A stretch of DNA of 64,000 bases from Ectobius pallidus (taxonomy: Eukaryota > Arthropoda > Insecta > Blattodea > Ectobiidae). Location: assembly GCA_964059195.1 (NCBI GenBank), contig CAXKWD010000011.1:32908566-32972565 (forward strand). Direction: 5' to 3'. The translations under genes were made by a program, and so were the position numbers. Positions 55,738 through 64,000 of the stretch are shown here, in pieces; position 1 is the stretch's first letter, and the number at the start of each line of letters is the position of its first letter. The notes under the pieces are model-generated. The model was not told the DNA's origin and did no database searches. It saw only the letters and a list, made by a program, of their open reading frames with translations.

Positions 55738-57378
55738 GCACCTTAATTAATACTAACAAAATCGGTTATCTTCATTTCTCTCTTAGTTTTAGCTCTTTCT
55801 CTGCTCTTTCACATAGCATCCGAAGTCAATACTGTACTGCATTTGGTATATCAATGGTATTTTACCGAATTTCCCGGAATTAGAATAGAAGTCAGCCCCA
55901 ATTAGTTCGGATTCCCGTGGCTTCACTGTATCACGTTGTTTAATAACTGAAGATGTTGTAAAACGCAATTTGAAGCATGCCAATTTTGGGATGAACTGGG
56001 GCTGGCAGGTGTTGTCGTTGCTCAGCGCACGCGACGACAGTTCCTGGAATCAGCAATGCTTCCCGCACATCCGTACCACTTCCTTTTCTGCCCAAAATAT
56101 ACTCCGCTGCATTTACAGGTCAAAGTCAAATTATGACGTCTGCATTGTAACAATCAATACCAACACGGCTGTTTGCACGAGGAATGTATGAGAGAACACT
56201 CCAAACTATATTAAAGGAATACTACACTACACTGCACTTGACTATACTGTACTTGCAAATAGGCTAGTATGCTATACCAGCCTTGCGACGGGGTACCTAG
56301 ATTTTTTAAATAATTAAGGAGCTACTTGAACGCACAAGTGTAAAATACCAACCATTTAACGATAAAACATAGTTTATCAGCAGTCGAATACAGAATCTTC
56401 AATTCAGTAATCTCACCCGTCCCTCTGCCCTCTCTAGGAAAATAAGCGTAACAAAATTCACATCGGTTAAAAGATACCTCCACTTGGAGGCCCTTCGCCC
56501 CAACAAGGGGGCATAGGATTCGAGATCTACCACTGTTATTGGTCTCTGAATCCAGGGTTTGTGGGTTCAAACTTGACAAAATTGGTCATTCTACATACTA
56601 CATTTTTCATTATATAATTATATTTAGTGCTGCTTCTTCTTACATTCTTGTTTCTTTTCTATCCGAGGTTACTATACATCAAACTGAAGCTTGATATATC
56701 AACAATTTACGTTTGGACCCAAAGAACGGTTTTTTCTGTAAGGTGGTCTTCGCGGGTGGGCACGAGAAATTTTAATAAAGAATGTGCGAGAAGAAAGAGC
56801 AATTGGGGACGAATGGACACACATCACTGGTTCATAGCAATAGCCGATCATTTTGAGAATCAGAATAAGAAGTCATCTAAAGCGCCTATTTTCTTTACTA
56901 ATAGACGCAGTTTGCTAATTTTCCCTCATCTAATTAGTTCATTAAAGTAAAAATAAACTTCCTACCATTACTTTTAAAACAGTTTGGATCTGTAAAACTT
57001 AAAACGTTTAGGCGTACATATAAAATTGTTTATGGCCTACTGTGTATTTGTACTGTTGCACCCAAATACTCTCACGTGGTTTTAATTATTTTTAGGTAAG
57101 CCTAATGAGTTTTTAGTACTACACTAATCTTATGAAAGTCATAATGTTACACGCTTCCAGTGCCTTGGTTATTTATTACTGATAGGAGTAAACTTCATTG
57201 TTTCAGGAATTTCTACAAATATGTTAGGCGATTTTCAGTTGTCTTATTTATTTTTTTCAGGTCGCTTTCGGATGTTATTGCTGAAATCTTGGGTTAGTAG
57301 CAAATCTATATTGGAAGGAGATTTTTGAAAACGAAACAATGGGGAAACATTTTGAACAGGCAGGAACTTACCCATGGC
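55738..57378. other. Spacer with unassigned frames
   Basis: The frames 55789-55983, 55970-56191, 56322-56579 and 56627-56950 are short and unrecognised. A stretch at 56476-56510 matches the window start. GGGTTCAAACTTGAC near 56564 resembles a B box but no cloverleaf forms. Confidence 0.35.
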
Positions 57379-57401
57379 CCCTGGGTATGGCCTACCCAGG
57401 G
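57379..57401. other. GC-rich hairpin
   Basis: CCCTGGGTA and TACCCAGGG pair perfectly around a five-base loop. It stands out in AT-rich DNA; no function is assigned. Confidence 0.6.
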
Positions 57402-57794
57402 TAGGGCCGCTGGCCCCTCTGGAAATTTTGATTACACAAATCTGTAAACTAAATTACTACAAGCGACTAATATGAAGTGAGGCTTAAGTTTCCACATACT
57501 GTACTATCAAATGAGTTGTTTGGACAAAAACGAGAAAAACAAGTGGTAGCCTAACAGCTACTTTAGATATGAGCATGTAGGAATAAATAATTCCACTAAA
57601 CTTGAAATTATTTCCAGTTAAGCAATTTACTGTAATGCAGATAAAGCAATGGATGTAATCTATCCCATTTTATATGAATAGTAGGCCTATCTGTGAAATT
57701 ATAAGGGGTAGATAAAGTCATGTGAGTGTACTACACTAAATTTTTACACGTATCCATACTCACAGGTCCAACTACAGTACATCAAGGATGTGGA

Positions 57795-57876
57795 TGATGA
57801 TTATAATGATGATGATGATGATGGTGGTGGTGATGATGATGATAATGATAATAATAATAATAATAATAATAATACT

Positions 57877-57920
<44 letters not shown>

Positions 57921-57921
57921 G
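57795..57921. repeat. GAT/GGT then AAT microsatellite
   Basis: GAT triplets with a GGT stretch run to about 57850 and are followed by about 20 AAT triplets to 57920. The poly-Ile/Ser frame on the minus strand is an artefact. Confidence 0.95.
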
Positions 57922-58194
57922 TGGTTGTAGTAATAAGAACATAGTGGTGGTGGTGGAAGTAATTTATTCATTTGGCCCCCCTTGGCAAAATTTCTGTGGA
58001 CGTCCATGAACTTACCAGACTGTCGAATAGTCCGGTTGGCATGACTTGGTAGAAAGAGTTTACGATTTTATCCTCTAAGAAATAGTGCTAAAAATGGATA
58101 ACTAACTCAATACTAGAGAGGCATTTAAAACAAAGATGGAAATAATTCCATGTCTATTAGCAGTGAAGTTTATTGTTACTTTTGTTGTTGTTGT

Positions 58195-58196
58195 TC

Positions 58197-58259
<63 letters not shown>
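58195..58259. repeat. (TTA)n microsatellite
   Basis: About 20 uninterrupted ATT triplets follow TTG triplets. Confidence 0.95.
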
Positions 58260-58260
<1 letters not shown>

Positions 58261-59117
58261 AGTTTGTTAGTTACAGAAACTGGACATACAATTCAAAATA
58301 CACATTACTTCCTAGAAAAAACAATTTAAACGAAGCTATATGATATGTCAATTATAATTATAACTGTGAACTTTTATTTCAAATTGCTCCTGTTCCTGTC
58401 GGGAGAAACAGTTCGGTAATTAGTTTTTAATAGTACGAAAGAGAACACTTAATACATACACATGCAACTCCCATACACACAATCATACATTCACAATATT
58501 AGTGGTTATAAATACTGTCGTAATTTTTTTAGTAGGTCTAAGTATATGAAATTACATATAAGAATAAAAATACGCCAAGAAAATGAAATAAAAGTTTTAT
58601 ATTTTATTCTATTCTTTTCCTAAATCTTATTGGAGGTTTTTGTAACATAGTATTGTGCAGTTTTCTCCAAAACTTAAGCCATGGTTTAACGCAGCTGATG
58701 ATTTACATGTAATTTCAAATAAGGGTGAGGTGCCATATGTAAATTTTTAATTTTTCTTTCTGGAAAGTTGTTTTATTTACTTATTCCAGCACAGTGAAAA
58801 AGTCAAAATACTTAATAGTATTGGGTTAAAAATTACATATTTGTACTAGCTCAAAAGCTTATTAAATCTTGGAGATAACCCCGCTTATGTTAATTTTTAT
58901 TAATTTTCTCGCACCTGAATTTTCGAACTTCTTTGTTATTTTTAATACCGTAATTGTTATTTAGATTATAATTGTAGCTGAATGGACTTAAAATTGCCAC
59001 TACTATTCTTGAGTATATAATAAACAAACTGGCCTGTCATTTTTATCATATTTTTCTTATGGTAGGTGTTCTGCAACCATGTGAAAGAAATTGTAATTAA
59101 AATGGAAGGCTTTATAT
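58260..59117. other. AT-rich spacer
   Basis: Nothing is recognised. Confidence 0.5.
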
Positions 59118-59128
59118 TCGATAAAATA

Positions 59129-59546
59129 TTTTTTTCTCTCTTTCGTAGTTTTACCTCTCCCTTATACGGCCCGCGCCGCCCGGGTCTTACCGGTCCGCGA
59201 TCTGTCGGGAGAGGAAGGACTATGGACATACCTTTTTGACCAGACAAGGACAAGGAGGGCCTCCCCGGATGAGTGATCAGCCCAATGCCGGGGCCACCTC
59301 CGAGACAACACGAACACATAGGTCGAGATACACCATTCACACACACACCCTCACTCCGAACAAGACGAGGATGGGATGAAGATGATAATGACGGCCAGAT
59401 GAAATCCGGGGACCACAAGGTCTAAAGTTACCCGACATTTGTCTCACAGGTGAGGGAAACCCCCGGAAAAACCCTCACCTAGGTAACTTGACCCTACCAG
59501 GAATCGAACCCGGGCCCGCTGCGTGAGAGGAGCCACAGCGATGGAC
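59129..59546 (-). mobile_element. tRNA-derived SINE, family 2 copy 4
   Basis: It has the minus-strand layout of the other three copies. TCGATAAAATA flanks both ends (59118-59128, 59547-59557), a perfect 11-bp duplication. The frames 58966-59418 and 59162-59344 are mostly translations of this SINE. Confidence 0.9.
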
Positions 59547-59557
59547 TCGATAAAATA

Positions 59558-60487
59558 ATAATGCCAGAAAAAAAAATTCATGTCAACTCTTAGGACCACA
59601 CAAATACTTTATGTTGTATTACGTTGCTTTATTTTAATTTCCTCCAATTGTGTTGATCTACAAAGATTTTATAACATAGTGGGTGAATTAACATGGGCCT
59701 TATAATACGCATTGTTGTGTTTCTCTGAATAAAATTTGAAAGCATTCTGTGGGGCAATATCTAAAGAGGAAAATTTCCATGTCCCGTTGGTTTTACAATT
59801 TGACGATTTTCTTTTTTTCGGTAAGAATTTTGTTCCGTATTTTAAATTTTACTGTTTTTATATATTCGTTAGATTTTGTCGTTTTAATAAACTGTAGGCC
59901 TATACTCGAATGTTTATGTTTAGGTGCTTTAGAGCTGGAAAAGCATTGTTTTAAGGACATATATTATGAGTAATATTATTTTACGTGCTTTATGATGTAT
60001 TTTGTGTTTCATAATGCTGTGTGTAAAGGCTTGTTAAAAGACGTATGTTAGTAAATGTCAAATTTCTTTGCCGATGTTCGTTACGTAATATTTATTTTTA
60101 GTGTCCGTTATAAACTTATGAGACATCTTCTAGCAATTCATTAAAAGACAATGTAACTATGAAAAACAAGAATATCTTCTCACAGCGAGCGTTCGTATAT
60201 GAAAGCTGTTTTGGGAAATATTAGCATACATCAAATTAATTATGTAAATTGTCTTGCATAAAGCTGTAATGACGCTTTTAAAAATCTCGCCTCATTGATA
60301 ATAATGGCTTGTGGACACTCAGCAACAGGGTTATCTGTGGACTTGATAGTAGTAAACAAAGTAGTGTTTGATGCTTGCTAAAATTAATAAATAGCCCATT
60401 CATTGTGCATCAAAACAAGAACTCGGGTCATTCAGATTCCGTGAAGATGTGCGTAATAAATCATCTTGGCAAAACTTAATTTTATAA
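59558..60487. other. AT-rich spacer
   Basis: The frame 59749-59973 is hydrophobic and unrecognised. Confidence 0.45.
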
Positions 60488-60495
60488 GTTATATC

Positions 60496-61145
60496 TAGAC
60501 CTGGGATTTTAAGGCAAAAGTCTATTTTGTTCCTTATGAAATAACATGAAAATTTCTAAATATACGGATGTTTCAAGATAAATCACTTATATTTATAGAG
60601 TTTTATAGTGCCCTAAAATGCCTATTTGGACCCTTAGAGCCTATTTTACTATTTTAGTGCCTAAAATGCCTATTTTGTACATTTAAAATAAAATTCAACT
60701 TCTTTAATTTTTACAATCTCATAATGGACATCCCTCAATAAAAAGCAGAACAGCAGAGGTGGGTTTTTACAGAGACTTGATTATTCCAAACCATTGTCGC
60801 TAAAGGAATGCTGACTGATGGGGAGGGGGAGGATTAAGGGGGAAGGACTACTGTGTCAAGTCACCAGTGAAAGAACATCTGTTTAAGTGGAAATAGTTCG
60901 TGATGCCTAATTTTGCAGTTAATTCTGTTAAGAATAGATATACCACGGTTCTTGCAGTAAAATCAAAGAGCATGTTACAGTTTAAGTGTATATTGTAATA
61001 TTTTAAAGTCTATTTTCTATCTATTTACACATTTTTAAAGCATATTTTAAATGCCTATTTTCTCTTTTAGCTGCCTATTTACTTGTTTTAAAAGCCTATT
61101 TTACGTGCCTAAAACTAATTTTTAGAACCTAAAATCCCAGGGCTA
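60496..61145. mobile_element. hAT-type element, family D copy 2
   Basis: It starts TAGACCTGGGATTTTAAGGC and ends CCTAAAATCCCAGGGCTA. GTTATATC lies on both sides (60488-60495, 61146-61153), a perfect 8-bp duplication. Its length (650 bp) and interior match 29227-29875, so both are copies of one non-autonomous founder. Confidence 0.92.
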
Positions 61146-61153
61146 GTTATATC

Positions 61154-63425
61154 ATATAGGCCTTTACTACAACCAACCGAAGTGATGACGTCGCTTAGGC
61201 CTACTTTTATTCGGGGTGCAAGGGACATGAATCCCATGGCCGGATACACGTACGTATTTTTTTTCTTTCTTTTCCCACACGCAAAGATAAATGAATGATT
61301 GCAATTTACTTGACACCTTCCCGAGCGCTTGTCAGTATACACGTTTTGTTGTATTAATGCCAGGCCCGACCTTGTGCTGATAACACACCGTAGTCTCCCG
61401 GGTCAGTCACTATTAAAGAAACTTATGAAACTCACTAATACCGAATGCAATAAATTATAATTAACATTGCTGGGCAATTTGTGGGGATTTGAAAGTAATA
61501 GCGTTATTGCTTGAATTACAAGGAGGGTTCACTAAATTGTGCTTTTTATATTTGTGGGACAGTCGAGCAACAGCAAAACATTATGTGGTGAAGAACTGGC
61601 CTATCAGACAAGGTTATGTTCCTGGTGAGTGTAGTACATTTAATTAATTGTATTAAATGTCCTCCGATAGTGCAACGTGAAATAACACTTCTTTCTCCAC
61701 TACGTATAAAACTAGGACTACTAAAATTTTTGTTAAATCTCTAAGTAAGAGTGGAGAAGCCTTTCAATACTTAAAGACTCTGTTCTATAAAATCAGTGAC
61801 GCTAAATTAAATAAAGGCGTATTAACTCCCGGTCCAAAAATTTAAAATAAAGGAACTCCAGAATAGCGTAGCCAGCCATGCTCTACCATTAGCGACCGTG
61901 CCCCTCCGAGCCGCGGAGAACAAAAGAGATACGATCGGTGCAAAGGTAAAATTTCCCGTCGCAGAAAGGATTCAATGTGAGACATAATAAACCCCGCGCT
62001 ATTCAGTATATTGCTCCTAAACTAATAAAAATGTTCCTAATCTATCATAACCTGTCACGGGCCTAGAATTCTTAATGCAGAAGCTTTTTACCCTTCCACA
62101 TCTTTCATAAAACATCGCTACAACAGTCGTTTATCTGCCGAATTCAATCGGCATGTAACCTTGTTCGTAATATTGGCGACATTGTAGACTTGGTCCCACT
62201 CGGTACGGCCCGGTTGTGGCGGCGGTCACCTTATTCTCAAGTTTAGCGGGGGAAAAAAAATTTGAACGACACATTTTTTTTAGAAAAGACCATACCAGCA
62301 TGAAAATCGTTTGTACCTGTCGTCAAAGAGTTTGTAGGGAATCATAAGGCAGAAAAATTATCGCCAATTAATAGAGACATTACTAAGAAACCTCAAAACA
62401 GTGGGCTGCTGTATGTCACTGAAAATCCACTTCTTCCATTCTAATTTGGATTCCTTTCCTGAAAACTTGGGGCTGGTAGTGATGAACAGGGAGAGCAATT
62501 TCACCAAGATGTTGCTACAATGGAGCAACGGTATCAGGGAAGACGGGATCCAGTGATAACGGGCGATTATTTTATATATTTATTATTTTTTTAGGGAATA
62601 GGCTTTTCCAGTTCTCGTAAGAGAAAAGATTAAGTATTTTTAAAGGTTTCAAACAGTTGTTCCTAGTATGTTTTAATAGCTGGTATGGTATTAGTTACCA
62701 GCTTTATCACAGATAAGTTTCCCTTGAAAATTTTCATACACAAATGAGCACAATATATTTTTTAATAGGTAAAAAATCCTGATTTTTCAGTATATCAAGT
62801 AAATACCTATAACAAAAAAGTTACGTATTACACACTTTTCACTGGAATTTTCGTGTTCTGCGCACGTAGTTAGGATCAGCATATTTCATTCAAGTTATGG
62901 TAAGTTCAGATTTGTTGAGTAGTGTAATTATTCATTTATTTAGTTACGCTTATTTTCCGAGAGACGACAGAGCGACAGGTGATAACCCTCGAATTCAACT
63001 AGGATATTACTAGATATATTCAACTAGAGCCGTGGAATCTGGTCCCGAGGCTCCAATTTAGGCTTGGAGTAAATCTACGACACGGGACATCCGGCTTAAA
63101 ATTCCTCCCGGAGGACTTCGTGCCGAGGACTTTTACGTCCTGAAAAATCGCTACTTCTACACCACCGCAACCGACTGTTGCTAGATACTGTTGCCAAAAT
63201 TTATTTTTATTTTTATTTCCGTTGCGTTCTTAAGCAATTGTGAAAGTAATGAATTTTGTAAAATCTTAAAAAATAATCACAGATTTGGAAGCAAACTCGC
63301 AATTACAGAAATCAGCAAAAGAGAAAAATAATTCTTCGTCGAAGTGCAGCAGATTGGGGGTTGAAAATCAACAAATCACATACAAGCAAGATACACATCA
63401 CTGAACTCTGAACATATTTATTTCA
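61154..63425. other. Spacer, partly GC-richer, no gene recognised
   Basis: Higher GC with CpG lies at about 61865-61960, 62190-62240 and 62990-63180. These could be a promoter or exon edge of an unseen gene, but I see no open frame or splice pattern that would support it. Confidence 0.35.
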
Positions 63426-63429
63426 GCCT

Positions 63430-63617
63430 AGTTGAAACTGTCTTTCTGTTTCCAGTTTCGTGGGTTCGATGGCAGCATTTATGTGTTAGAATTGCGACAG
63501 TACCAATCTGTAGATTTGCAAGCATGTAAATGAACTCCTACTGGACATAATTCCTTCACACTAGCGACAGTTACAGGCCTAAACTGTAGTATACAACTGT
63601 CGTTAAATAATTACCGA
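63430..63617 (+). mobile_element. tRNA-derived SINE, family 3, diverged copy
   Basis: CTTTCTGTTTCCAGTTTCGT followed by GGGTTCGATGG corresponds to the head of 4718-4962. The end TTCACACTAGCGACAGTTAC, then AGGCCTAAACTGTAGT and GTCGTTAAATAATTACC, matches its tail. Confidence 0.6.
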
Positions 63618-64000
63618 AAAATAAGCAATGAACATCATCTACTTTAATTAAGAGCCATGGTTCCGTTGTCATATTTTTTTGTAGGAATATGATTGAATAA
63701 TATTTTGTATTTCCTGTGGGCACAGTTTGGGTTAGAACTGGTTTTTCGTGATGAGCTGAGATGTTTACTGTTTTTGCGTTGGCAATGCATAAAATTGAAT
63801 GACGCGAAAGAAAAGCCGTAGGACGGAGGAATGCATAAAGCAATTAGATTAACAGATTGCATGGACACAAGGATAATAAGATACTATCCTACGCATCTAC
63901 AATTATATACATGATTTTGGCAAGCTTCGCAGTGGGCAATGTCCTTTCTTACACATAACATTTGATCTTCAAGATCTGTATCTATTTTGAGAGAGCTTGT
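63618..64000. other. Spacer with overlapping short frames
   Basis: Two minus-strand frames (63571-63843 and 63644-63868) overlap in different phases. Neither shows a recognised motif. Confidence 0.4.

Noticed and set aside
57801..58007. Ile/Ser-rich 68-codon frame on the minus strand
   Set aside because: It is the translation of GAT/AAT simple sequence.

Overview
The window looks like intergenic or deep intronic DNA from a large, repeat-rich arthropod genome, most likely an insect. It is AT-rich and full of broken non-LTR retrotransposon pieces, mariner and hAT relics, tRNA-headed SINEs, foldback elements and microsatellites. My guess is a cockroach or a related polyneopteran. That guess rests on the overall texture (abundant TAGGCCTA, SINE types, LINE ends) and no search was run. 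I found no intact gene: no long open frame, no convincing host exon, no rRNA, no CRISPR and no prokaryotic or viral gene. Almost every short reading frame is chance or transposon debris.

Layout. 1-9.8 kb: AT-rich spacer with a BED-type zinc-finger relic, a hAT MITE with perfect 8-bp target duplication (2743-3387), a small MITE (3744-3990), tRNA-derived SINEs, a degenerate tandem repeat (5.64-6.15 kb) and a fused LINE/mariner relic (7.1-7.5 kb). 9.8-14.5 kb: a deleted hAT that keeps its dimerisation-domain relic, two large terminal-inverted-repeat (TIR) elements, two LINE 3' pieces and a MITE packed with TCGATAC motifs. 14.7-25 kb: SINEs in one orientation, a tRNA-like gene, an inverted tRNA-SINE dimer with 15-bp target duplication, LINE ends, a foldback hairpin and two more hAT-type elements. 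25-31 kb: a ~240-bp satellite array split by a MITE, a hAT copy split by a SINE whose empty site is visible in a paralogue, and a mariner relic rearranged head to head. 31-39 kb: second copies of several MITEs, a repeat family with an internal 14-bp inverted repeat, a foldback, a 78-bp tandem array and a LINE RNase H end. 39-48 kb: a 713-bp palindromic element nested in a TTAA-flanked region, a second TTAA element and a Penelope-like piece. 48-64 kb: LINE RT pieces (one with two thirds of an RT domain, 53.7-54.85 kb), more hAT copies, SINEs and microsatellites.

The sequences are connected through mobilisation, not through a pathway. Non-autonomous hAT copies would depend on a transposase encoded elsewhere, and SINEs on LINE machinery. 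Many insertions can be read in full because flanking duplications or paralogous empty sites survive. The most unexplained signals are the strong excess of the palindrome TAGGCCTA (at least 21 exact copies), a TIR element flanked by a perfect 26-bp direct repeat, two TIR elements with unrelated ends but the same core, and the inverted tRNA-SINE dimer. I did not find a new biological system that I could defend.
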